64,000 nt of DNA, taken from NCBI GenBank assembly GCA_035772785.1, contig JAOCPU010000019.1:372001-436000 (forward strand). Reading direction: 5' to 3'. Of the stretch, positions 1 through 9,635 are shown one piece after another. The notes beneath the pieces were generated by a model that worked only from the letters and a program-made list of their open reading frames with translations, was not told where the DNA came from and ran no database searches. The position numbers and the translations under genes were made by a program. How positions within the stretch are numbered: the first letter of the stretch is position 1; every line of letters starts with the position of its first letter. Source of the stretch: Phlebiopsis flavidoalba. Taxonomy: Eukaryota; Basidiomycota; Agaricomycetes; Polyporales; Phanerochaetaceae.

Positions 1-1264
1 ACCTCTACCTCCTCCGCCTGGTCCTATCCTCGGACCCCTCTCGTCACTTGTATCACCACCGAAGGTGTTAGATTTCGAGATAATAGAAGGTCTTGGTCGG
101 ATAGAGGGACGATGTTGTTGACGACCTCGCCTCGCGGATGGAGGGCATTGACAAGGAGGATATTTATGACTTCATTACGCAGGGACGACGGGCCTAACGG
201 CAACGCGGGTCCAAGTCGCGTACATGCTTCTTCGAGACAAGCGGAGGTTAGGACGGGATGGTGTGAGTGGGACGTCCTGTATTCAAGGGTCGTGTATGCT
301 GACGGAATTACAGTGGCAGAGTTCATGGAGCAAGAACGCGACGCAGCGATTGCCGCCATGGATGTAGGTCTCCCTATCTTTTACCCAGGGGCGGCTGAAA
401 CTCACCTCACGAAACTAGCCACGAAATCCGCTATCACCCAATGCCATATCCCCTGGAGGCACAGAACTAGAAGAAAACCCCTTCGACTCCGAGTTCAATG
501 AGTACGACGAAGACGAAGACGACGGACTTGACTTTTCCACACCTCAGAATGAAGCCGAGAATAACTTCGCCGTCCTCAAACTCCTCGCTCCCCGACCAGC
601 TCCCAGAGCAGCACCATCTCAACCTCATACGCCACCGCGAAACGGTCATGGCCCGTCAAGGAGAAGAAGCAGCACCGGACGAAGTGGCACTTTGGCATTC
701 GGAGCCGGTCGCCCACCCATGGAGGTCATGTTGGAGATCTACCGCACGCTCAAGGCACTGGGCATGGAGTGGAAGGAGAAAAGCGATCTCGGCGGGACTC
801 GGCGGTGTCCACCGCGGGAGTAGCTCGAATAAGGCCAAGATTGAGAGGGCGAGGGAGTACGATGGGGGCTATATGTGGACCTCCGCGCGCCGCCACCTCG
901 ATATACTTCATCGAGACTCGCGCTCGAAAGCGTGCAGGATGTCGTGGTATGTGTTCCCATTTCATCAGCGTAGCTTGCATCTCATCGTATCTCAGATTCT
1001 GATGAATCTCAAACTGTACATGGTGGATTCCATCAAACTATCTCGTCGACTTTCACCACAAGAAGACGTATAAGGCGACCCTCGACCCTGCGGGCGGAAA
1101 GTTCGAAATGGCGCACCCAGATTTTGAACCTGTCAGAGACAGCGTCGGAGTGCAGCCGGTCGATCAAGGACTTCACCATCCGGGAAGACGAGGTCGTCTC
1201 ACCGTTTGTGTTCATGGACATCGCATGCAGGCTCATCTTGGAGCTCGCGGGAGGGTCGGAATAA
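1..1264 (+). CDS. SNF1: SNF1/AMPK alpha-subunit protein kinase, C-terminal part (5' end outside window)
   Basis: Catalytic subunit of the glucose-repression/energy-stress kinase; the kinase domain lies upstream of the window. Visible in order: the segment just after the kinase domain (SSLVSPPKVLDFEIIEGL, about 33-90), a UBA-like autoinhibitory segment (DLASRMEGIDKEDIYDFI, then VAYMLLRDKRRLGRD), an acidic linker, and the C-terminal adenylate-sensor/beta-binding domain (PPMEVMLEIYRTLKALGMEW, YFIETRAR, LYMVDSI, VVSPFVFMDIACRLILELAG), ending in TAA at 1262-1264. At least six frame changes separate these blocks. Since SNF1 is a conserved single-copy regulator and every block is well preserved, the shifts look like sequence errors. 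It converges on the esterase gene. Identity rests on recognising the C-terminal domain and I am fairly sure of it. Confidence 0.85.
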
Positions 1265-1568
1265 ATGGTTGCTTTTGTAGTTTGCTCTGTACATTTTGTT
1301 TGATGCTTTCGCTGTTGTATGTTGTCACTGGAGCAAACGTTCGTCTGTATAAGTAGCTGCTTTTTTCATATCTGTGTATTGCGTCATATGCCCTCAAATA
1401 TATCCGAGCTGTGAAAATAATTCTGTCTCCACTTGAACAAAGAAACCCGATATGATGTAGATCCAGTGTACAGCAAAACGACGTATGTAATCGGCTAGGG
1501 AACGGGACTAGCAAAATCTCTTTGTTTACTTTTCTGTACGTCCACGACGCGACATTTGCCCTAACAGC
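1265..1568. other. convergent intergenic stretch, no gene seen
   Basis: These 304 bases lie between the stop codons of SNF1 (+) and the GDSL esterase (-) and should hold both 3' UTRs. The first half is T-rich. I see no conserved coding signal. Confidence 0.6.
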
Positions 1569-3019
1569 CTAGGTAAACCCATTAACGCCATTCTTGAACC
1601 GAGAAAACACGCTCAAGTCGAACGAATCCGCGAGCTTCTGGTATCCCGCGACATTCGGATGGAGACCGTCCCCAGAGTTGAACTCGGGGTTCAGCCTGCG
1701 ACGCGTTTTTCGGGTCCTTGAGCACGGCGTCGAAGTCAAAGACGTGCTCGAACCGCCCGCTTGTGCGAATCCAGTTGTTTACGCGCAGGCGCGTAAGCTC
1801 GCGCGTCGGGTCGCCGTACCCGGGAACGTTGCTCCCGAAACGGCGTGATCGTCGCGCCGAAGAACGGGATGCCCTGTGCGTGGATGCGTTGTCGCGATTT
1901 GGTCGAATGCGCGGATCACTGCGTCGCCCACGGCGGTCTGGGATGCTGCGTCCGAGGGCGCGGTTCCGATGTCGTTCACGCCCTCGAAGATCATAGCGAA
2001 TTTGACGCCGGATTGGGAGAGCACGTCCCTGTCTATGCGGCCCAGTGCGTTTGGGCCTAGTCCGTCAGCGAGTATGCGATTTCCGCCTGCAGCCTGGTTG
2101 ACGACTGCGATGTTGGATGTGGCTGGGTTCTTTTGCATCTTTGCTAGGACGAGGTCGGGCCAGCTGAGAATGAGCGCAGGAAGCGTCAGGAATGCGTGAA
2201 AACATATCAAGAATGAGCCGTACCGGTTGTTCATGTTATCATCGCTGCCGCGTCCATCTGTGATACTGTCACCCACAATGGCGAAAGTACTACTCGTTTG
2301 AGGGACCCATGCTTCTACCGCGCTGACGAAGAACCTGTAAAGCATTTGAGTGCCCCGTGTTTTCCACAGTATAAATTTGTCAAACGTACCAGTGGGCGAC
2401 ACTCGCCAGAGATGGGCCGGTCAAGTTCGTCACTCCCACCGCATCTCCAAATTGGAACCACGTCGTCGTCCGGCTGCCGCGGGTGCGACGAGATATCGAA
2501 GCCTTGCTGTCCGCTCGCGAGGAACATCGTAACCGTGATCATAGACTCGGCCTTTACGGGGAACGCAATCGGGTCGGATACGATCAATGCGCCGTCAGGG
2601 ATGCTGAACGACGGGCTACCGCTGAATGTGACGTTTTGAAGCGTATCGGGTTGGATGGCTGGACTTCCTGCTGTTCCGTTGGCGGGAAGTGCAATAGTCA
2701 CGGCACTTGATGGCAGACTGGTGGGGCGCCGAATGCGTTCGAGATGCGTAGGCGGATGTGTGACGCGTCAAGTGCCATATGCAGGGTCTGGCGGATGGTG
2801 GAGTTGGGGGAAAATACCCGAGAGGCGTTCTATATGCAAAATATTAGTTTTCACGGTAAAATATCAATAAGGGGGACGTACAAATGGTGGGAGGTGGGGA
2901 AGGTTGGTAGACTCTGTTAGCTGGGGCATCGACGTCCAGATGTCAACCCAGTGCCCATTCGTCGGGGCAGGTACATTGGCCGCGAGCACCGGCGCGAGTA
3001 GACTGAAAATGCCCGCCAT
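1569..3019 (-). CDS. secreted SGNH/GDSL-type esterase
   Basis: Predicted extracellular serine esterase. The start at 3019 was chosen because it gives a clean signal peptide (MAGIFSLLAPVLAANVPAP) running straight into HWVDIWTSMPQLTE, the usual N-terminus of secreted fungal members. Exon 1 is followed by an intron at about 2830-2881. A beta-rich N-terminal domain follows, then the SGNH domain with the nucleophile block GDSITDGRG, the block NQAAGGNRIL (Gly/Asn oxyanion residues), GVNDIG, and the catalytic Asp-His block DGLHPN near the end; the stop is TAG at 1571-1569. A second intron at about 2164-2223 joins NNR to WPDLVLAKMQ. All catalytic residues are present. Four or more frame changes lie between about 2700 and 1800. 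Substrate is unknown; related enzymes act on acetylated or acylated carbohydrates and lipids. Confidence 0.85.
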
Positions 3020-3140
3020 ATATCGGAAAATACACCATTTTGCGCTGGTTCTAGCGAAAAGGGCGATGGAGATGTCGTGCCGACGGCAAAGAAGGACGAG
3101 TTGGCTTGGACGTCCTCTAGCTCGACGGCGCGCGTCGTCG

Positions 3141-3150
3141 TCTTATAACA
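3141..3150 (-). promoter_or_regulatory. possible TATA box of the GDSL esterase
   Basis: On the minus strand the segment reads TGTTATAAGA, about 125 bp upstream of the chosen start codon. It is a weak candidate based only on sequence and distance. Confidence 0.3.
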
Positions 3151-3919
3151 TGGCATTCGTGCCTCGGGAATATCGTTTATTGGCTCCTTAGGTCACCAGC
3201 CCCTTGACGGAACAACTCCGGGGCGAGAGCTTTGTAGAAATCAACGGAAACCGTCGAAGTCAGCGAGGAAGAGTGGCGAAAGCCCACAGTGGGTTCTTGA
3301 TCATAAGACCGAGTGCGACGGCTTCATGATCAGTTGTACCCCTGTCTATAGTTGTGGAAAACCTGTATGTGTGGAGTATTCGAACAGACTTCCCCAGAAA
3401 GTGTTGTAGATTATGGTAACCCGCCGCCGACCGTCTGACTGGGGAGAGAAGGTCACAGAGATGATTGTAAGTCAGGTGCAACGCTTTGAGGTATGCATAA
3501 TCTTACAGCAGCGGCCCTGCCAGTGCGCGGGATGGAAGAAAGCCTCGCAAGCACATTTAGCGGACCGTACGTGCACGTTGCAGCGGCAACTTTTCGGCAA
3601 CCGGGTGGGCAAAGTCAACGACTACTTGCGCCACGTGGTTACTTAGAATGCGCGCCTAATACAGATGGCCTCGGGGATCTCAACGTTGGTCTCAACGTCG
3701 TTACCTCTGTCATCATCGGTCCTAGAATATTGACTTGGCCTCAACCGTGTACGCTCCTCATCATCCGATGTTGTCCTCTTCCTTCCCCGACGTTGGCCTC
3801 AACGTTGTACGCTTCATCCATCGTCTGCGTCTTTTACACAACATGACCTTGACTCGATTAAGCATGGCTTACACTAACACTTCAATAAGTCGCTCTCTAG
3901 TCCACTAGGGCATCTACTT
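3151..3919. other. intergenic, no gene recognised
   Basis: Short open frames exist on both strands (for example plus 3413-3846) but none shows a domain, signal peptide or continuity with the families around it. The phrase CAACGTTG recurs near 3680-3800 within a locally repetitive stretch. It probably holds the upstream region of the esterase and lost parts of an F-box copy. Confidence 0.4.
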
Positions 3920-4106
3920 ATGTCTGCAATGGACACGAAGATCCGCCCTTGTTTCGGAGAGACAGATATAACGATATAGAGGTCCTGGGTTCTGGGTACT
4001 ATACTACGTGGGACCGGAACCCTGTGCATCTAGTAGAAATTGATGGAAAGACCTCGGACAACGGGGCGCGATTGTGGAACCTGTACTTGTGGAGGACACT
4101 GCATAA
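3920..4106 (+). pseudogene. C-terminal relic of an F-box family paralogue (copy 0)
   Basis: Only the extreme C-terminus of the family shared by copies A-D is recognisable. GSGYYTTWDRNPVHLVEIDG aligns with VYYDLWEWGTRVDLVGIDG of copy B, and in another frame EPVLVEDTA followed by TAA at 4104-4106 matches the end DPVLVEEED of copy B. Neither the F-box nor the middle domain can be found in the 700 bases upstream. It sits about 190 bp before the F-box of copy A in the same orientation, as expected from unequal crossing-over or deletion within a tandem array. Confidence 0.65.
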
Positions 4107-4295
4107 TTCCTCGACACGAAACATGTTTATAGTCATTGGCCTTGCCCTCATCATGACAAACTTTCGCCTATGTCCAAGGTACGCCACCCTCGAGGTCCCA
4201 ACACCGCCACATCGCCACAAAATCCTCAAAATACCCGCAACAATCTCCCACAACCGAGCTGACAGCACCTCCCCAACAACTCCTTCATTCCTGAA

Positions 4296-6764
4296 TGTCG
4301 ATGGAAACGTCCACCTTTCCAGAACTTGCCGGGACGATGTATGTTACTGGAAAATCATGTCACATCTCGCGGTTGGATCTCTTCTGAGATTACGCCAGGT
4401 AAGCTTATGTGTTCATTCGCCATTACTTACGCTCATTTACGTAGACTTGTAGACAAAAGCTGAACAGCTATCGAAGAGCAAGCAAAATATGGTCGAATGT
4501 ACTCAACTCCGAATTGGCCACACAAGGCATTCCCTGGCCGCACTATCTCACACCCTCCAGCACGATGGGCGCAGGACGCTTTCGAGCTTTATGCAGCTTC
4601 ATTTAGTGAGGTTTTTTTTCTTGAATAGACATAGGCACAGTAAAACTTTCCTCGCCCTACCCCTGTAGTGCTGCATCGTACTCGATCGGTGACGTGGGTC
4701 CAACTGGTGCTCGGGACGCTGGCTTGTCGTTGCCGAAACCGACCAGTCTTCGTCCATACTCTCAATCTCCCCTATGGGGAGCTCAAGAATTTGTTCGCCA
4801 CACAGGAGCTCCAGAGTATCCCCCCTATACAGGCATTTCTTGAGGGCCCCGTCGTCAATGGAATACTGGACCCGCAGTCTGCGACACCCATACTGGCTCT
4901 CGAGCTGAGGCCGGCCTCGTGAGTTCAGCGCTCATGGTCTGTGGCCCTGTTGTCCATAACTAACATTGTATAATTCATACAGGCGGAATTTGATAGAAGT
5001 TGTAGAGCTGTGAGGTACAGCGAGAATCGCGTAACCTGTGTGCGTCTCGCGCGCCACGAAAATGCATCTCGACTGAGAGACTTAAAATGGTCCCATTCTT
5101 GCATTTGCCGTCCACGACGGACTGAGCATTCCGACTATCATGGACTGGCGAACAGGAACAAGCCCGTCGTCTGATCTTTGGACCCGATGTCGAAGTAGGT
5201 GATTTCAACCAGATGTTCCGGACTTGTTTTGACTGCAGCTTCAGGGCCGGGCGCCATCGCCATATGAAAAGTCGGGGGATCGCGTCAGTCGCGAAGTCTC
5301 CACTCGCCCTCACAAACTTCAACGCCCCCCCTTCGGATTCTTAAGGACACGCAGAATTGTCTCGCCATACAGTGCCCAAAACTAGTTCGCACCCAATCCC
5401 TTGGCAAACATTCGATTGGGACTGCTTAGAGCCGCTCTCCACTGTCTCACCACAGGTCATTACGGCCCAGGATCAGCTAACACTCGGTGTAGCCGAAACG
5501 CGTGTGTACAATGGTTATGGCATTCGTATACTCTGCAGAGCTTCACGCACCTTGTTGTAAGATCAACCCGAATGCGCGCCGCATGGGAACCATTCACTTT
5601 GCGCTGTGGGCGTCATCCATTCACCTTTTGGGGGCTGCCCATTCATCTTCTGGAACCCGCCGTCGGGACCCAGAGCCGTTTCAGTGTTGTCAAGGTGGGA
5701 AAGAACGTGCGCGACGTTGTCAATGGATCAACGGTCTTGTAATGGCATGCAATAGTTGCATCTACTTCAAGGTCTTATCAGACGGGCTACCCGATGTTGC
5801 TCAGGAAAATGCACCCGACCCACTCTACCTTGACAAGCGAATTCAATGTTACGAGCTTAGCAGCCCTACTCTACCCGCACTCATATGCTAGAGGTGTCCA
5901 CGACTGACGACGGACTACACTAGGACTAGGCAGTGTTTGGGAACAATCTTTGGGTGAACTTTGGCATTTTTCAATCTGGCCGGCTCCGACATTGAAAAGC
6001 TGCAGTCTTGTTTCAAACTACCGCGTACTCTTGCACACCATCACGCCTACGTGCAACCTCCTTGCCTACGGTAATGTTTCCGAGAGGTTTCATCTGATTT
6101 GGGCTGATATACGATGTCACACATGAGCAAAGTAGATTAGTTCTCCTGCCCTAGAGTTCTTGTTCTCTGCTCCTCGCCCGATTTGAACGCAGAAACAAAA
6201 GGACGAGGTAATCTCGCGGTGTCGTGCCCTCCAAAACCCGCAGGAATCTCCCCCCAAAGTGGTACCGAGAAGCCACTGATCCTACCGTTGAAACATTGCA
6301 ACTCCCCTTTGCCGACCCCATAGTACCTGGCTGGACTACATTCCGACATATCGATGCGGCCAAACCGATATAGCGTGGAATCTCGAGCATGCAAGACACT
6401 TCTATGGTGATCCAGTACCGGCTTGTGCGGGATAGAGTTTGCTCATATATTCGAGAGCGGGGCGGTCTCCTTTTCGTCTGGGACCCCGAGGGCCCGCAAC
6501 TCTTTGTAGCAGGCTACGGCTCGACATTGCAACAGGTGATGAGTGTGTACGGCGAGGGGCAGGGTGTTCCGCTTCATTTGACACGAACCGATGCGATGGC
6601 AGAAGGACGGTAGGGAGTACCTGGGGTTACTATGAGATGTGTGTGACTGGGAGCGCTCCACGTTTGGGAGGAATCGGTGGAAAGAACTCAGGAACGAGGC
6701 GGAGACCTGTTGATCTCCAGTGCTTGTGGAGAATGCGGAGGCCCCGTATGTATATCCTCAATAA
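4296..6764 (+). CDS. F-box protein with C-terminal repeat-like domain (family copy A)
   Basis: Likely substrate-recruiting subunit of an SCF ubiquitin ligase, as inferred from the N-terminal F-box. F-box fragments FQNLPG and SLLRLRQ lie at about 4315-4400 and are followed by an intron donor at the same place as in copy B. Family blocks then follow: ASKIWSNVLNSELATQ (about 4480), HRTRSVTWVQLV (4670), GPILAFAVHDGLSIPTIMDW-like (5085-5150), AFVYSAELH (5520), FKVLSDGLPDV (5765), GELWHFS (5955), GGLLFVWDPEGPQLFVAGYG (6460-6520) and a C-terminal ENAEAPYVYPQ ending in TAA at 6764. The start is uncertain; an ATG at 4296 is near but needs one shift. It is the most fragmented of the four copies. Function beyond the F-box is unknown; the repeated short hydrophobic blocks suggest a beta-propeller-like fold. 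Confidence 0.65.
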
Positions 6765-7425
6765 TTGGCAATCTTCCATAAATTACATATACTTTGTTAG
6801 CTTTTCTATTTGCTTTCTAGTAGGGACGTTTTCTCTATCAATGTTGTCACCGACCACTGTGGAGAAAATTTGATTTGCCCGGAAATTATGCTCGCTGGTT
6901 TGAATCAACAGGCTCTCCATACCGTATCAGAAGAAATATTATGGCTAACTATGTGTAAATGCAACAAGGAGGGTGCGGCCAGTGACGGTTCGATATTTGC
7001 GACGCTAGCTCAGCGATTATCGAAGTATCTAATTTTCGATGGAAAAATCTCACGCATGTGCGTTTAAGTATGAGGGAGAGACATACTTCTTTGGTAGCTA
7101 GATGGCGCGATCAAGCAGACCCACACTGTAATTCAATCATCGCAAGTCAAAATCCGAGTCCGATCGTCATGCCCACCTGCTTTGCGCACATTGTCGGGCA
7201 TGATCCCTTTGCGCTTTGACTGATGCAAATATATTACACATTAAACATAGAACATAGACAATCCGCCAGCCCCATATTCAGGAATATGTATAAATTATCG
7301 AACTTCCATGAGTCGCGAAAGCAGTCATTAGTCCGGTTTGCTCAAGACTGGAGAGTCCGAGTCGCCTTCTTATTGGTTCCCAACTATAAAAACGAGCTGA
7401 GTGACGAGAGGTTTCTGGGGGTTCA
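6765..7425. other. intergenic, no gene recognised
   Basis: The region is AT-richer than the flanks. A short plus frame at 7223-7492 overlaps the deaminase-like gene antisense and has no recognisable motif. Confidence 0.4.
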
Positions 7426-7995
7426 TCAAGAAATGCTCACACTTCGCGCCAGTTTGCAAGGTCCTGATATGGCCGACCCGATGACTGGATAACTGCTTTT
7501 ACAAGTGCCACAAGGGCCCACAAAGACACCATCGACGGACAAGGACGCCTCATAGCTCGGTGATTTTCCTACCGCCTGTATGTCAGCGCACAGACCTGTC
7601 AAACCGAATTTCCATCTGGAAGCATTCTTTAAGACAAGTGGGAGTCAGATTCACGAGGGCAGCTGCAACATGAGAAACATACGCTGCAAACGGGAGTGTT
7701 TTTCCGCACAATTCCCAAGTTGGTAGTGTGGTATCTCCATCTGTTGTCCAGTTGCCAAGAACTGCCTGAAAGCGGGAACGGCCTTTCGCAGGTGTTCGAT
7801 TTTCGACGCTTGGGCTTCCTTCTTGTACATGATTCTGTCTTTTTCGAAGAATATTGAGGACGTTGATATTGGAGCATGCGCGTGACCACCGGTGAAGCTT
7901 TCTGAGCTGTCAAGTCCAAGTCGTATGGTATCCGGTGAGACATCCCCGAAGAGTACGAAAGCCTTTTGATGGCCATCCTAATGTTTTCTTCTTAG
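7426..7995 (-). CDS. deaminase-fold (zinc-dependent cytidine-deaminase-like) protein
   Basis: Read on the minus strand, a continuous frame from about 7980 contains GHQKAFVLFGDVSP, LGLDSSESFTGGHAHAP, then KIEHLRKAVPAFRQFL and PHYQLGNCAE (Cys-Ala-Glu at about 7710-7702). After a probable shift or small intron comes LPFAAYVSHVAAALVNLT, and then GVFVGPCGTCKSSYPVIG with Pro-Cys-x-x-Cys at 7515-7501; the stop is TGA at 7428-7426. A CAE or HAE motif followed by PCxxC is the zinc and catalytic signature of the deaminase superfamily: Glu shuttles the proton and the three Cys/His bind zinc. I cannot assign the substrate. Fungi carry several poorly studied deaminase-fold families. The start is not fixed; an upstream exon ending near an acceptor at about 7978 is likely. 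It lies between F-box copies A and B on the opposite strand. Confidence 0.55.
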
Positions 7996-8888
7996 TGGAA
8001 GCGCCTGATATCCCTGAAGAACCTGGAAGCATAGTCTTGCATATCTAACTAGTACATTTGAAAGAAATTATTATCTCCTCGATGCTGATGTATGTCCGAT
8101 TCTGTGGCGGTGATTATGTATATCCTATTCGTTGCCAAGTATTGAAATTCGAGGGTGAGTCAAGTCAAAGAACATAGTAGCCAATCTTGAAAGAGCACGT
8201 ACCAAAGGCCGAAAAAAAAAATCATGAGTGATGAGGATAGTTGGACCTGTACCCTCTTTGATTTCGATGTCATAAATAGTTACCTGGGTGGATATGGTCG
8301 ACGAGTTTCGCTACGGTTATACAGCATAGTTAGTGAAGCCGATCGGAGTGCCTGTTCCCAGAAGAAGTGGCTTACAGACACGGAATTAATACTCGTTCAA
8401 TCACTAGTTTCACGTGGTAGGGTCTTGTATTGGGCTGCATAGCTTGGCCCCTGTGGATGTTACGTAGTCGAGTCTTTCATTGACGTAGAGTCTTATCTGT
8501 GTCATGAGGTTTAATTGAGAGTTAATCATTGATTACTCAGAGAACTGCGGAAAGAACAAAAAAACCGCAACGCTTACGTGTTCAGGCGTCCATGACCATA
8601 TATCCTCCTGCGGATTTCCGACGCGCGATAACTGAAGAAATAGACATCATAGAATGTGATGTGTTTGGTGAGAGCGGATCGTGGAAGGCTTATTCTGTGA
8701 GTGGTGAAGTATGAAACCTTTCTCAAAACCTTTCTCATTTTATATATGCGTAAATGTCTGCTTCGATGTGGCGAACTAGCGGACGCTTACAGTGGTGCTC
8801 GTTACCCATATTGCTTCAGCTACAGACCCAACCTGATGCTGTGGCTGCCCAATATTCCAGTGGCACAATTGTTGTCGCTAATGAAGAA
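7996..8888. other. intergenic, no gene recognised
   Basis: Short frames at 8224-8442 and 8529-8714 (+) have no recognisable motif. It probably includes the promoter of the deaminase-like gene. Confidence 0.4.
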
Positions 8889-9140
8889 GCGAAGCATATG
8901 TGGACTCTGCATTTAGACGTTGTTCTTGCTGTTGCATCTTGAGGCTGTTTCACTTGCAAGAATAATAACAGCCATTCCAGTCTGTACTGGTACCGATTTC
9001 TAGCCGAACAAAACTGGACAGCGGCTGGAACGCTGGAATGCGTGATTCTCAGGACATTGTTTGTGTTCAATCGATAGTATGGGGTGATTATTGCAGTTCG
9101 GGTTGATGTGGTCCTCGAGGCTTCGGAGAATTTACAATCG
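8889..9140. repeat. diverged direct repeat, unit 1
   Basis: This unit and the next (9155-9401) share ordered blocks: a cgaag...gtggact.tgcattt start, cttgaggct, cttgcaagaataat versus cttgcaagagtaat, actggacagc followed by a cgct block, and tgtggtcctcgagg near the end. The offset between units is about 266 bases. No coding function was seen in either. Confidence 0.6.
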
Positions 9141-9154
9141 TAATGGTCGGACAA

Positions 9155-9401
9155 GCGAAGGCTATAAGGTGGACTATGCATTTTGAGCGCCGTTACTGCT
9201 GTTACGGCTTGAGGCTATCTCCCTTGCAAGAGTAATGCAAACCCTAGCTTGAGCTCGTATCGAATCCGAGTCGGACGAGACTGGACAGCAACCGGAGCGC
9301 TAAATGCACAATTTTAGGTCCTCGTTGGGTTTAATGAATAAGTGGAGGCTAAGGTAGTCCGTGTTATTGTGGTCCTCGAGGACACTGAGAATTTGCGGTT
9401 G
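9155..9401. repeat. diverged direct repeat, unit 2
   Basis: Second unit of the tandem pair starting at 8889, clearly diverged by substitutions and small indels. It ends about 235 bp before the start codon of F-box copy B, so it could lie in that gene's upstream region. Confidence 0.6.
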
Positions 9402-9635
9402 CCTGACTACCTGCACAATTCTTTGTCACAGAGAACCGCGTTCGAACCTGTGTGACACCGCAAGCAACCTGAATGAAGCTGTGCCACGCAGTGGCTATTC
9501 AGATCTAGATGCGCGCCTCCCAAAACCCCAGCACTGCCACATTGGTACTACACCTTTAAATACCCATGCCCAGTTTCGTTGAATCGAGTAGCACAACCTC
9601 CTCGACGAGATACTTTAACTTATTATACAATAGGC

